A stretch of 64,000 nucleotides of DNA from CAZYTM01 sp964649725. Its GTDB lineage: Bacteria; Desulfobacterota; Desulfuromonadia; Geobacterales; Geobacteraceae. Below are positions 42,552-52,205 of this stretch, in pieces. The notes under the pieces are model-generated. The model ran no database searches. It was not told where the DNA came from and saw nothing but the letters and a program-made list of their open reading frames with translations. Location of the stretch: NCBI GenBank assembly GCA_964649725.1, contig CAZYTM010000007.1, positions 124,001 through 188,000 of the forward strand. Reading direction: 5' to 3'. Within the stretch, counting starts at the first letter, position 1; each line of letters opens with the position of its first letter. The position numbers were made by a program, and so were the translations under genes.

Positions 42552-44509
42552 GCGAGCAACTCCTCCAACTCGGCCAATATCTCATCATTGGTGAAGTGTC
42601 GCCCTGTCAATGCTCCAGATGGACAGGCTGCAACGCAGGTACCGCAACCGTGGCAAAGGAGAGCATTAAGCACCGATTTCCGTCGCTCTTGAGAAAAGTC
42701 TATCGCTTTGTATGGGCATACAGCTCCGCAGACTCGACACCCTGCACAAAGATCTTCATTGACAGCAGCAGTGATAGGCTCAATTTCCAGTTTCTTGCCA
42801 GTAGCCAAGCCGGACAGGATATACCCTGCAGCAGCCATCCCTTGCAGGGCTGCCAGTTGAACATCCATTGGCCCCTGACATGTCCCTGCCAGATATATAC
42901 CCTTAATCTTGCTTTGGGCTGCATCAAGTCTCCCATGCAGTTCCTCAAAAAACCCGAATCGGTCCTGAGGGAGGTCGAGCAATTCGGCCAGAGTATCAGC
43001 GCCGGTTGCAGGAACTACTGCTGGGCAAAGGACAAGCATGTCGGCAGTCAATGCCAGCGCTTTTTGTGAATTAATATTAATTGTTATCCCCCCACTTGTG
43101 CAAGGGGAAATTTCCAAATCTTCAATATTTTCATATCGGCGCATTTCAATCCGAGAGTTTTCTCTGCTGTGTTGGAAAAGTGGATACTGTTCCTTGCCAG
43201 GGATTACCATCTCACGGAAGAGATGAATAATTTTTGTATCGGGGAGTTTAGCGGTTATCAAATGGCTGAATTTCAAGGCATATTGGCAACATATGCCGGA
43301 ACAGTATGCGCAGTGTTTTTCGTCCAGGCTGCCGACACAATGGACTATGGCTATGCTACGGGGTGCCTCCCCATCCTTTTTCAGCAGTTGTCCCCTGGTC
43401 GGGCCGGTAGCAGCCATCAGTCGTTCGAACTCTAGACTGCTGTATATGTCTGAAATTTTGCCATAGCCTAAATTAGGCAGCTTCTCGGCTGCATAGAGAG
43501 AGGCCCCTGTTGCTATGATGATGGCGCCAACATTTCGCTCCACAAAATTATCCACATCATCGAAGCGGATCAGGTCTGGGCTGATCGGACATGCATCCTG
43601 GCAGAGACGGCACTCTTCCCCGCGAGAACGGCGGCAGGTTGCTAAGTCTAGCGTTGGAGCATTGGGGAGAGCACCGATGAAGGGAAAATCAATCGCCTTG
43701 CGTTTGCTCAGGCCGCAGTTAATAGGATTCACTGTCTCTTCTGGGCACGCAAAAACACATTCCGCACAGCCAATACATTGCTGCATATCTACATAGCGGG
43801 GATGCTGTTGCAATTTTACAATGAAATTGCCGTAGTAGCCTGCGGCATCAACCAGATCAGTGCAGGTCATCAACTCGATGTTTTCATGCCATGGTCCATG
43901 CAGAATATCTCCCATGAGAGGTTCGAGCATACAGGGGCCACATTCCAGATTGGGGAAGAGCTCTTCAAAGCGTACCGGCATACCACCGATAAGAGGAGCC
44001 CGTTCCACAAGTGTCACTTTGCGACCTGCCTCGGCAAGTGTAAGGGCAGCTTTAAGCCCGGCCGGACCTGCGCCGACAATCAGCACATTGGGGCAGGCTG
44101 TCAACTCCTGTTTTTCCAGCGGTTCGTGAAGTTTGACCCTGGCAACTGCACTACGAACCGAGCGTATCGCCTTGGTAAGGGCTTCTTCTTTATCTGCAGT
44201 TACCCAGGCTATCTGCTCGCGAATATTCACAAATTGCATCAGGTAAGGATTGATGCCGAGTTTGGCAAGAAGATTACGAAATGTAGTTTCATGATCACGC
44301 GGTGAGCATGCTGCGATTACCAGGCGTTCTGCTTTGTTCTCCAGCAGATCTTTGCTGATGAAGTCTTTACCATCATCAGAACAGAGAAATTTACCACATT
44401 TCACAACAGTGACATCAGGAATAGCAGCAATGTCTTGCATGAGCTTTTCCAGATCAATACGGTCACTGACAATGGCACCGCAACTACATATATAGACGGC
44501 AATAGTCAT
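42548..44509 (-). CDS. hdrA: HdrA-like flavin electron-bifurcating subunit
   Basis: 653 residues. The FAD-binding motif VLIVGAGPAGLKAALTLAEAG and the second nucleotide site are present. Iron-sulfur motifs include CIGCAECVFACP, the HdrA-type CVGS...CAYCSGICC and two C-terminal [4Fe-4S] motifs CAGCRVCGAVCP and CHGCGTCVAACP. In methanogens HdrA bifurcates electrons from Mvh to ferredoxin and heterodisulfide. No hdrB or hdrC is present here, so the second acceptor is unknown. Confidence 0.93.
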   Translation of the reverse strand: MTIAVYICSCGAIVSDRIDLEKLMQDIAAIPDVTVVKCGKFLCSDDGKDFISKDLLENKAERLVIAACSPRDHETTFRNLLAKLGINPYLMQFVNIREQIAWVTADKEEALTKAIRSVRSAVARVKLHEPLEKQELTACPNVLIVGAGPAGLKAALTLAEAGRKVTLVERAPLIGGMPVRFEELFPNLECGPCMLEPLMGDILHGPWHENIELMTCTDLVDAAGYYGNFIVKLQQHPRYVDMQQCIGCAECVFACPEETVNPINCGLSKRKAIDFPFIGALPNAPTLDLATCRRSRGEECRLCQDACPISPDLIRFDDVDNFVERNVGAIIIATGASLYAAEKLPNLGYGKISDIYSSLEFERLMAATGPTRGQLLKKDGEAPRSIAIVHCVGSLDEKHCAYCSGICCQYALKFSHLITAKLPDTKIIHLFREMVIPGKEQYPLFQHSRENSRIEMRRYENIEDLEISPCTSGGITININSQKALALTADMLVLCPAVVPATGADTLAELLDLPQDRFGFFEELHGRLDAAQSKIKGIYLAGTCQGPMDVQLAALQGMAAAGYILSGLATGKKLEIEPITAAVNEDLCAGCRVCGAVCPYKAIDFSQERRKSVLNALLCHGCGTCVAACPSGALTGRHFTNDEILAELEELLA

Positions 44510-44982
44510 GTCTCTGCTCCTAGTGCCAAGTCAAGCTGGTGGATGATTTCCGCGGTGACCAAAGGGACAGCGGCCGCCACGGCAGGGGTAAGCTCTTCAC
44601 TGAATGTTGCAACATCGGCTGCTTCTATCCCCCATATTCTGATCTCTTCAGGCAGTGCCAGTCCGAGAGCTTTACCCATTGCAATACTGGTTGTTATGTC
44701 GGCGTCATGGGGGGATGCCGCGTGGCAGATGTAGCTGCAATCATCCGCTGGAAAACTGCAAATGGTTCCAGGAACATGCTTACCTGTAACCATGGCATCT
44801 ATGACATAAGCCCGGTTATAGCCTACCATGCTCTCCATAAGTCTGATGCCGCCGGTATATAGTTCATGGCATTCAACATCATCTCTATTGTCAAGTTTTG
44901 CGTGCAATGACCGCACGACATTGATGCCGACACGGTCATCTGTAAGAAGCGGATTGCCAATACCGATAATTACGGTGCGCAT
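44506..44982 (-). CDS. Hydrogenase maturation protease
   Basis: 158 residues from the ATG at 44982 (MRTVIIGIGNPLLTDDRVGINVV); upstream codons overlap the large-subunit gene and lack similarity. The nickel-sensing Glu/Asp/His residues are in TDDRVG, VIDAMVTG and CHAASPHDADI. It trims the C-terminal peptide of the large subunit encoded just upstream. Its stop overlaps the hdrA start. Confidence 0.93.
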   Translation of the reverse strand: MRTVIIGIGNPLLTDDRVGINVVRSLHAKLDNRDDVECHELYTGGIRLMESMVGYNRAYVIDAMVTGKHVPGTICSFPADDCSYICHAASPHDADITTSIAMGKALGLALPEEIRIWGIEAADVATFSEELTPAVAAAVPLVTAEIIHQLDLALGAET

Positions 44983-44987
44983 CTCCC

Positions 44988-46478
44988 TTATCTCCTGGAG
45001 AAGGAACGAATTATTGCTCCCTGGGCATCCCTGATTGTTACTTGTAAGGGGGTGCTGCCGGGGAGCGCATGGGTAGCGCAAGAAAAACATGGGTCATAGA
45101 GTCGGAATGCCATTTCAATCTGATTGAGCAGACCTTCCTCGATGATGGTCCCTTTCTTGATCAACTGCTGGGCAGCCCTTTTGATCGACATGGAGATGGG
45201 CGCATAGTTATTTGTGGTCCCGACGACCAGATTTACCTTTTGGATGACCCCTCGTTGGTCAGCGGTGTAGTGGTGGGTAAGGGTACCCCGCGGAGCCTCT
45301 ACACTGCCGATGCCAACACCTTTGAAATTCTGTGGAGCAGGAATGGTTCTTATCTCTTTGGATGTTATTTCTTTGTCAGTTGCTAACTCTAGCATTCTCT
45401 CCGCTGCATATAGCATTTCTATGAGCCTGGCCCAGTGCGTGGCAAGTCGGTGGTGGATAGGTGCATATCGACCGTTCTCCTTGGTGGTAGCTAAGGTTTT
45501 ATAGAGACGATCAAAATGTCCCTGCGCCTGTTCTGTCGCCATGCCGTCGGCAACATTTAGTCGAGAGAGAGGAGTTGCAGTGTAGATGCCACTATCCTTG
45601 CCATCGACAAAACCTTTCCAGCCAACAGCAGTTAGATAAGGGAATTTGAGATATGTCCAAGTCTCGACCCGTTCAGCAATATGATTCATGTAGTCGCGGG
45701 GATGATAGGTGACTAGTTCAGAGCCTTCTGGATCGACAACTCTGATCAGACCATCATAAAAATTGACCCTATTGTCCTTGTCGACCGTCCCCATCGAATA
45801 GGTGCGATGAAGATAGATATCTGAGGTTATCATTTTGAGATAAGCATCGTTTTGCAGGACAATGGTATCGAATATGCCCAGCGTAAAAAGGGCGAATTCA
45901 ATGTTTTTTCGGGCGACAGCTGCGATTTCCTGCTGTTCTTCGGAACTGATCTGCCGACTCCAGCCACCCGGCAAACCTGCCACAGGATGAATCCCGCGGC
46001 CGCTCATCAGCTTAATAATATTATGATTCCTTGCCCGGCAGTTGATAACCTCACGGGCTATGTCCAGACCAACCTTACGGGCCACACCAAGTATATTCCG
46101 TTCTGCAGCAGGGGCATCTGGGCCGACTATGAAATCAGGACCACCCAGGGCATAGAAATGAGTAGTATGGTCAGTGACATAAAAGGTCATGTAGAGGAGC
46201 TCACGGAGCTTACGTGCAGCGGGTGGAGGCTCCACTCCGAAAAGATCGTCGAGGGCTTTTACTGCCGCCAGGTGATGTGCTTCAGGGCATACTCCGCAGA
46301 TGCGGTTGGTTATCTGAGGCATATCTTCTGCAAGACGACCTACACAGAACTGTTCAAAACCGCGCAATTCAGGGATTTGAAAATAGGTGTTGGCGACCTC
46401 GCCGTCGTCATCGAGAAAAATCTCGATTTTACCATGCCCTTCAAGTCTGGTAATAGAATCGATGACGATCCGTTCCAT
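44988..46478 (-). CDS. mvhA: [NiFe] hydrogenase large subunit, Mvh type
   Basis: 496 residues. Nickel-iron ligands: C61/C64 in RICGVCPEAH and C464/C467 in DPCFSCATH. The 26-residue extension after H470 (ALPGSTPLQV...) is the peptide removed on maturation. Sequence and neighbours (MvhD, HdrA) point to a group 3 cytoplasmic enzyme. It follows the small-subunit gene by three bases. Confidence 0.95.
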   Translation of the reverse strand: MERIVIDSITRLEGHGKIEIFLDDDGEVANTYFQIPELRGFEQFCVGRLAEDMPQITNRICGVCPEAHHLAAVKALDDLFGVEPPPAARKLRELLYMTFYVTDHTTHFYALGGPDFIVGPDAPAAERNILGVARKVGLDIAREVINCRARNHNIIKLMSGRGIHPVAGLPGGWSRQISSEEQQEIAAVARKNIEFALFTLGIFDTIVLQNDAYLKMITSDIYLHRTYSMGTVDKDNRVNFYDGLIRVVDPEGSELVTYHPRDYMNHIAERVETWTYLKFPYLTAVGWKGFVDGKDSGIYTATPLSRLNVADGMATEQAQGHFDRLYKTLATTKENGRYAPIHHRLATHWARLIEMLYAAERMLELATDKEITSKEIRTIPAPQNFKGVGIGSVEAPRGTLTHHYTADQRGVIQKVNLVVGTTNNYAPISMSIKRAAQQLIKKGTIIEEGLLNQIEMAFRLYDPCFSCATHALPGSTPLQVTIRDAQGAIIRSFSRR

Positions 46479-46481
46479 ATT

Positions 46482-47474
46482 TTATCTCCGCACCGTACCC
46501 CGTAGTAAAGATTCAGCCAGGGTGTAACGATAGAAAGTACCTATGTAGTCAGGGACTGAATTGATAATTGCATCGATCCGGTTATTAATCTCTGCTTCGT
46601 CAAGCCCCTTAAGGGGGCCGATATCAATGATGGCACCAAGGGCTGAAACCATCTTGGCTCCTTGGTCAAGTACCCCTTCTGGTGCACCGTAACAACCTGT
46701 GCATGGCATATTGGCCTGCGGACAGAGTCCACCGCATCCACCACGAGTTGCAATACCCATGCAGATAATGCCTTGTTCGAGAAGACATGTTTGGGGGTCA
46801 GGAATAATTTCATAGGTTCGGTAGAGTCTGGTGAGCTGCTTGTCTTTTTTCTCGCGAAGACAATCTTCGCATACTGTAGCCGGTCCGCAACCAATAACGC
46901 TACCTGGCGCTGGCAGAGGTACGCCACTAAGCACCAGATCTATAATTGCTGCAATCTGATGTGATTCAGGTGGGCACCCAGGTACAAAATAGTCAACTGG
47001 TACCACATCGGCAAGTGTTTGCACCGTTGCATGGAATCCCGGAAGGGTGAGGACTCCTTCTGGCACGGTTGTTTCGGTTTGAGGGAAAACCAGTTCGGGG
47101 TTGTCAACGGTCGGATTATCAAGATAGATACTGGCAAAGTGATCCACGGAACTGTGCAGATTGGAAAGGGCAGGGATACATCCCCCTTTGGCACAGGAGC
47201 CAAAGGCGATAAGGATTTGCGATTTGCGCCTTAGCAGATGAGCCATCTCTTCGTTTTCATCGGTACGAATAGCGCCATTGAAAAAAGTTATTGCGATGCT
47301 CTGATCTGGAAGATTTTCAATAGTATGTTTTTTCCCATCAAGCAGGCAGGGACAGTAGATAAAGTTGAAATTGGCATCTACCTCAAGAATTTTTTCATGG
47401 ATGTTGACTAGTGAGATTTCACAGCCACCACATGAAGCTGCCCAGTACATGGCCAGTTTAGGTTTGTCCTTCAT
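46482..47474 (-). CDS. mvhG: [NiFe] hydrogenase small subunit, Mvh type
   Basis: 330 residues without a signal peptide, so cytoplasmic. Proximal cluster ligands C15/C18 (AASCGGCEIS), later FGSCAKGGC and VPGCPPES, plus a cysteine-rich C-terminal stretch (TRGGCGGLCPQANMPCTGCYG) typical of MvhG/HoxY-like small subunits with more than one cluster. First gene of the operon mvhG-mvhA-protease-hdrA-mvhD-tusA-like, 168 bases after ptsP. Confidence 0.93.
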   Translation of the reverse strand: MKDKPKLAMYWAASCGGCEISLVNIHEKILEVDANFNFIYCPCLLDGKKHTIENLPDQSIAITFFNGAIRTDENEEMAHLLRRKSQILIAFGSCAKGGCIPALSNLHSSVDHFASIYLDNPTVDNPELVFPQTETTVPEGVLTLPGFHATVQTLADVVPVDYFVPGCPPESHQIAAIIDLVLSGVPLPAPGSVIGCGPATVCEDCLREKKDKQLTRLYRTYEIIPDPQTCLLEQGIICMGIATRGGCGGLCPQANMPCTGCYGAPEGVLDQGAKMVSALGAIIDIGPLKGLDEAEINNRIDAIINSVPDYIGTFYRYTLAESLLRGTVRR

Positions 47475-47642
47475 CAGCTGCTCCTAATGGGTAAACGCAT
47501 CTTTTTTGTAACTTAGCAGAAATGTGAGAAAATTTCTATGAAAATATGCTGAAACAAAAACTGCCTGGAAGCGTTATCTGCTGGTGAGAACCGACTTCCG
47601 CCAGTCATGAAAGTTATTATAAAATACAGATAATACTTGCTT

Positions 47643-49994
47643 CTAAAGTTTAAGGCGCAGGCTTTGCTCGCCCAGATAGGTAGTGATTTCTCTACTGCTT
47701 TCTAAGGTAAGGGCAGTTTCGGCGATCTCTTGCGCAATAATTTCGGTAACATTTCTTATCGACTGTTTGATTACTGGAATAGATGGTGCGGCAAGGCTGA
47801 AACTGGTAATCCCCATCCCTAACAGCAGGATTGCACTAATCGGCTCGGCTGCCATCTCACCACAAAGAGAGACCGGTTTGCCGGCAGCAATTGCCGCTGC
47901 AGCTACACGTTTTATTGAGTGAAGTACTGCCGGATGGAAAGGGTCATAATAGTTTTTAACTTTTTGATTGTTACGATCAGCAGCCATTGTGTACTGAATA
48001 AGATCGTTGGTGCCGATACTGAAGTAGTCAACCTCTTTGATGAGGATTTCAGCAGTTTGAACAGCTGCAGGGAGTTCCACCATGATTCCGAGGGGGATAT
48101 CCTCCACGAACGGTCTCCCCTCATTGAGCAACTCCTCTTTCACTTCTGTAAGTATCTGTTTTATTAACCGTAGCTCATCAACTCCAGAGACCATTGGGAA
48201 CATAAGGCTGACTTTGCCATGTGGAGAAGCGAGAAGAACTCCTGCTAACTGCTCGCGGAAAATTTCCTGCTCGTCCAGGGAGACCCTGATGGAACGCCAG
48301 CCCATGAAGGGGTTGTCTTCCTTGGGATAACTGAAATATGGGAGACCTTTGTCACCACCGATATCAAGAGTGCGGATATTGACCTGTTTGCCGGCAAAAC
48401 CCTCGAGAATCTTCCGATAGAGGCTGTACTGCTCATGGCGGTCAGGAAAGGAAGTACGGGTCATGTAAGGGAATTCGGTGCGGTAAAGCCCGACACCTTC
48501 GGCACCATTGGCCAATGCAACCTTGATATCGGAAAGCAGGCCGATATTGGCGAATAAGTTGACTGTTCGCCCGTCAAGGGTAACAGACGCGAGGTCACGA
48601 AGTCCATCCAGTTCCTTCCGCTTGATGCTGTAGTCATGGTGTAGACGGTCGTACTCGGACTTGATCTTATCGTCCGGGTTTATGTAGATATGTCCGGAAT
48701 TGCCGTCAATGATAATAATATCTCGCAAAGAGAGATTTTTCAAAAGACCGGTTATGCCGAGGACTGCCGGGATACCCAGAGATCTGGCCATAATGGCAGC
48801 ATGTGAGTTGATGTCCCCTTTTTCGGCGATGATGCCTAGAATTTTGTCATGGTCAAGTGTAGCCAAGTCTGAGGGGAGAATCTCCTCGGCTGCTATGATA
48901 CGCTTTTCCCGTAACCGCGCCCGTAACTTTTCTTTCCCGTCCAGAGAGTCGATAATCCGTTTGCCGATATCCTCCATGTCGGCAGAACGCTCCCGAAGAT
49001 AGGGGTCTTCCATTTTATTAAATGCAGCCACGTAGAAATCAACAACTTCTCGAACTGCCCGGACAACGCCATAATCCTTATCGATAAGTTCAACTATTTT
49101 ACTTATAAAACCACGGTCTTCGAGAATCATCAGGTGAGAGTGGAATATTGCTGCATCTTCTTTGGAAAGAAGTTGAGCAACCCGTTTTTCCATAAAGATC
49201 GTCTGTATTTTCGCATTTTCTATCGCCATTTGAAAACGACTTCGCTCTTCCAGTCGCGGTCTCACCTCTTCAAATCCTATACCGTTCTTGCTGCCGTGAC
49301 GGTTGAGTAGATATATCCTGCTCCAGCAAAAACCTGGGGATATCGGGATGCCACTAAGCATAAGGGATTGTTTTCGCTTTTTTTTCCGCGAGGCACCTGC
49401 TTCACCCTTAATAACACCTAGGGCTTTCATCTTCTCCAACTCTTGTTCGAAAAATGCCCGTTCTGCCTCTTTCTTACTGATAGAGTCCAGTAGCCTGGCA
49501 TTACTGACAATGCTGCTGATTTGATAAGCGATTGTGGAGAGGGTACTAATCTCCATTACGTTGAATTGTCTGGGTTCTCTGGTTTGAACTACTATGACAC
49601 CAACCGGTGACTTCCTTTCAAAGAGCGGTATGCCTAGAAAGGAATGAAATTTTTCTTCGCGGGTCTCGCGAAAATATTTGTAGCGAGGGTGCGCCGGTGC
49701 ATTCTTGATTGCCACCACACCCTGCTGTTCAATAACGAGGCCGGTAAGCCCTTCAGATGTCTTCATGGTGATCTTGCCGATCGAATTGCGGGAGAGACCT
49801 TTGCTGGCATGGAGGCGCAGGGTATGTCCATCTTCATCGAGGAGATAGATCGAGCAGACTTCTGAACCCATTCTCTTGGCTACCAGGGTGACTATATTGT
49901 CAAGAGTCTCCTGTAGATCATGGGAATGCAGAATAAGTCCGCTGATATCTTCAAGTGTTCGTAACCCAAGCGTTTCGTGGGTTTCTTTTGTCAT
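47643..49994 (-). CDS. ptsP: PEP-protein phosphotransferase of the nitrogen PTS (EI-Ntr)
   Basis: 783 residues. N-terminal GAF domain (~20-165), linker, then an EI module: phospho-histidine H398 in GDINSHAAIMARSLGIPA and the PEP-binding barrel (EGVGLYRTEFPYMTR, SIGTNDLIQYTMAADRNN, SLCGEMAAEP). It transfers phosphate from PEP to NPr in a regulatory relay. No ptsO/ptsN is adjacent. The next genes downstream are the hydrogenase operon. Confidence 0.95.
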   Translation of the reverse strand: MTKETHETLGLRTLEDISGLILHSHDLQETLDNIVTLVAKRMGSEVCSIYLLDEDGHTLRLHASKGLSRNSIGKITMKTSEGLTGLVIEQQGVVAIKNAPAHPRYKYFRETREEKFHSFLGIPLFERKSPVGVIVVQTREPRQFNVMEISTLSTIAYQISSIVSNARLLDSISKKEAERAFFEQELEKMKALGVIKGEAGASRKKKRKQSLMLSGIPISPGFCWSRIYLLNRHGSKNGIGFEEVRPRLEERSRFQMAIENAKIQTIFMEKRVAQLLSKEDAAIFHSHLMILEDRGFISKIVELIDKDYGVVRAVREVVDFYVAAFNKMEDPYLRERSADMEDIGKRIIDSLDGKEKLRARLREKRIIAAEEILPSDLATLDHDKILGIIAEKGDINSHAAIMARSLGIPAVLGITGLLKNLSLRDIIIIDGNSGHIYINPDDKIKSEYDRLHHDYSIKRKELDGLRDLASVTLDGRTVNLFANIGLLSDIKVALANGAEGVGLYRTEFPYMTRTSFPDRHEQYSLYRKILEGFAGKQVNIRTLDIGGDKGLPYFSYPKEDNPFMGWRSIRVSLDEQEIFREQLAGVLLASPHGKVSLMFPMVSGVDELRLIKQILTEVKEELLNEGRPFVEDIPLGIMVELPAAVQTAEILIKEVDYFSIGTNDLIQYTMAADRNNQKVKNYYDPFHPAVLHSIKRVAAAAIAAGKPVSLCGEMAAEPISAILLLGMGITSFSLAAPSIPVIKQSIRNVTEIIAQEIAETALTLESSREITTYLGEQSLRLKL

Positions 49995-50137
49995 CTTTTC
50001 TGACCTTTCCCTTTACTTTTACCAGGAAATATTATAGAGCATAGGGGCGACAAAAGGAAGTGTGGGCGTTAAAATAAATTTATTTTTCAATATTTCGCAT
50101 CAGCAGATAATTATTTACGGTGCAAGGGGGGAAGACG

Positions 50138-50929
50138 ATGGCGACTTATGAGGATATACTGGCGCAGGGGGTTGCCCTGCTTGAGGGGGGAGATGCCAAG
50201 GCAGCTATTAACAAGTTCAGAACCTGTCTGGAAATGGAGCCTAAGAATCCGGAAGGTTATTTCCAGCTTGGAGAGGCATTGGTAATAATTGAACAATTCA
50301 ATGAAGCTGTTAAGGTCTATCAGCAGGGGCTCAAGTTGGCACCAGAGGATACCGAGGGGCTGACTGCCCTGGGGGACATTTTCTTTGAACAGGGAAAACA
50401 CAAAGATGCATTGCGTTGTTATCGCAAGGTCACCGAACTGTCACCCAAGGATGCGGATGGATATGTGAATATTGGTCTTGTATACAACAGCATGGAGCGT
50501 GGTGAAGAGGCAATCAAGGCGTATCAGCAGGCGCTGGATATAGATAAGAATAACGTCTTTGCCTATAACGCCCTTGGCGATGCCTGGTATGGTCTTGGTG
50601 ATCGGGACAAGGCAATAGCCGCATTCCGTAAGGGTATAGAAATCGATCCGAAGGATGCCGCTGCCCATTTCAATCTGGGAGAGTTATTTTACGATCTGGG
50701 GGAGTTTGGCGATGCGGAAAAGGAGTGTCTTGAAGCGATTCGGCTCGATCCCCACTTCACCCTGCCGTACCTGACCCTTGGCAGTCTTTACATGGACAAG
50801 GAGCATGTGGCTGAAGCGATCAAATATCTGGAACTTTATCTGAAGATGGAGAAATCACCGCAGGCGGCTGATATGGTAGCTGAGGTCCAGGCTGTATTGG
50901 AAGGGCTGAAGGCAGAGTCGAAAGGTTAA
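50138..50929 (+). CDS. TPR-repeat protein
   Basis: 263 residues from ATG 50138; the frame opens at GTG 50120 but those bases include the AAGGGGGGAA ribosome-binding site. About six to seven consecutive TPR motifs fill the protein (e.g. PEGYFQLGEALVIIEQFNEAV, ADGYVNIGLVYNSMERGEEAI, AAHFNLGELFYDLGEFGDA). No signal peptide, so cytoplasmic scaffold. Partner unknown. Confidence 0.88.
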   Translation: MATYEDILAQGVALLEGGDAKAAINKFRTCLEMEPKNPEGYFQLGEALVIIEQFNEAVKVYQQGLKLAPEDTEGLTALGDIFFEQGKHKDALRCYRKVTELSPKDADGYVNIGLVYNSMERGEEAIKAYQQALDIDKNNVFAYNALGDAWYGLGDRDKAIAAFRKGIEIDPKDAAAHFNLGELFYDLGEFGDAEKECLEAIRLDPHFTLPYLTLGSLYMDKEHVAEAIKYLELYLKMEKSPQAADMVAEVQAVLEGLKAESKG

Positions 50930-50981
50930 TATAGGCATTAGCTTTGTTATTGCAGCTGTTATGATAAAATTTTGATGTCAC

Positions 50982-51009
50982 TTGGCATGCATCTATATTG
51001 CGATACAAT
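50982..51009 (+). promoter_or_regulatory. Candidate sigma-70 promoter of the YtxH-like gene
   Basis: TTGGCA (50982-50987), 16-bp spacer, TACAAT (51004-51009). Each hexamer has one mismatch. It lies 33 bases before the ATG. Confidence 0.6.
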
Positions 51010-51042
51010 TAACCTGTGCGAATAACAATTAGGAGGTTTGCG

Positions 51043-51390
51043 ATGGCAGATAAAGATAACAATCTAATGGTAGGCGGTCTGATGCTTTTGGCTGGCGGTA
51101 TTCTCGGGGCAGGAATAGCCCTTTTGTTTGCGCCGCAGTCGGGGCAGAAAACCCGTCGCGACATTACCCGTTATGCCAAGAAGGCGAAGCATCGGGCAGA
51201 GGATGTGGTGGATGAATTCTCCAGCAATCTGTCTGACATGGTTGATGCTGTGGGAGAAAAAGCTGAAGATCTGCTGGATAAAGGTAAAGACCTGGCCCAT
51301 GATGCGAAAAAGGAGATTCTCCGTAGTATCGAAGAAGGACAGGCAAAATTGGAAAAACAACGTGCCAGACTGGCAAAACTGGTCGGCTGA
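51043..51390 (+). CDS. YtxH-like gas-vesicle/general-stress-type small membrane protein
   Basis: 115 residues from ATG 51043 with AGGAGG upstream. One N-terminal glycine-rich membrane helix (LMVGGLMLLAGGILGAGIALLFAPQSGQKTRRDI) is followed by a long amphipathic, charged helix (EEFSSNLSDMV...KLEKQRARLAKLVG). This is the YtxH-family layout; role unknown. It has its own promoter candidate and a terminator. Confidence 0.87.
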   Translation: MADKDNNLMVGGLMLLAGGILGAGIALLFAPQSGQKTRRDITRYAKKAKHRAEDVVDEFSSNLSDMVDAVGEKAEDLLDKGKDLAHDAKKEILRSIEEGQAKLEKQRARLAKLVG

Positions 51391-51416
51391 TTTATATTAG
51401 AGCAGATTGTGCTAGG

Positions 51417-51456
51417 TGCCTCTCCCTGAATTGATCGGGAGAGGCATTATTTTTTT
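51417..51456 (+). terminator. Terminator after the YtxH-like gene
   Basis: 10-bp stem TGCCTCTCCC / GGGAGAGGCA followed by TTATTTTTTT. It abuts the stop of the convergent DUF3047 gene. Confidence 0.9.
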
Positions 51457-52094
51457 GGGGTAGAAAAATAGATGTCGCCATACCAGGCAGTGATTTCGTC
51501 CTGGGTGTCATCGGTATCGGTCATGACAGCAATAGCTCCGATGGCTGGAGGTTCTTCTGCAAAAAACTTCCGGTAATCTTCGTATACATTGCGCTGTTCT
51601 ATTATCCAGTTACCTGCCTTGTCATCGCCAGATTCAACGGCAACAATGGTATTATTGCCAGTGTATGGGCTTGGTGCATGGCTCCCCTTTGTCATTTTAT
51701 TGGCCCAGACATAATTAATAGCCCGTGTCTGCCAGAAGAATGAGCGGGGGAATACTATATAGACCCTTGCAGCAAAGTCATCCCCACTCTTTTTCGCAAT
51801 ATCCTCCCGTTTCAGTGAATGTTCGATCTTCCAGGACCAGTTAAGGACCGGCTTCTGCTTCGGATCAATATTGATCTCCTTGAGAAGGCCGGAGGCTGCA
51901 TGTCTGCTGTGTGCCTTGAGGACCTTCTTGCCTTCGTCAATGACTATGGCATAATCGGTCTTCCCTTTAAAAATCTTTTCAGTCCAGCCGGACAGGTCGG
52001 CACTGCTGAATCTGCCAATCATATGCTCGGCAGCAGAGATATTGCTACTCATTAGAAACAGTGTCAGAATGATGAGAATGGATACACGGGACAT
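51447..52094 (-). CDS. DUF3047-family exported protein
   Basis: 215 residues with a signal peptide (ends NISA). The family pattern is visible: IGRFSSADLSGWTEKIFKGKTDY, LNWSWKIE, GDDFAARVYIVFP, INYVWANKMTKGSHAPSPYTGN, AVESGDDKAGNW. Predicted beta-sandwich in the periplasm, function unknown. Monocistronic. Confidence 0.88.
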   Translation of the reverse strand: MSRVSILIILTLFLMSSNISAAEHMIGRFSSADLSGWTEKIFKGKTDYAIVIDEGKKVLKAHSRHAASGLLKEINIDPKQKPVLNWSWKIEHSLKREDIAKKSGDDFAARVYIVFPRSFFWQTRAINYVWANKMTKGSHAPSPYTGNNTIVAVESGDDKAGNWIIEQRNVYEDYRKFFAEEPPAIGAIAVMTDTDDTQDEITAWYGDIYFSTPKK

Positions 52095-52205
52095 AAACTA
52101 TGGGTATTCTCCATTTATAATTTTAGAAGGGGAGATATAGTCCAACTCTATCTGCCAATGCTTAACTGTCAAGCTTCTGAAATTTGTATATAGATTCTGT
52201 AAGTT

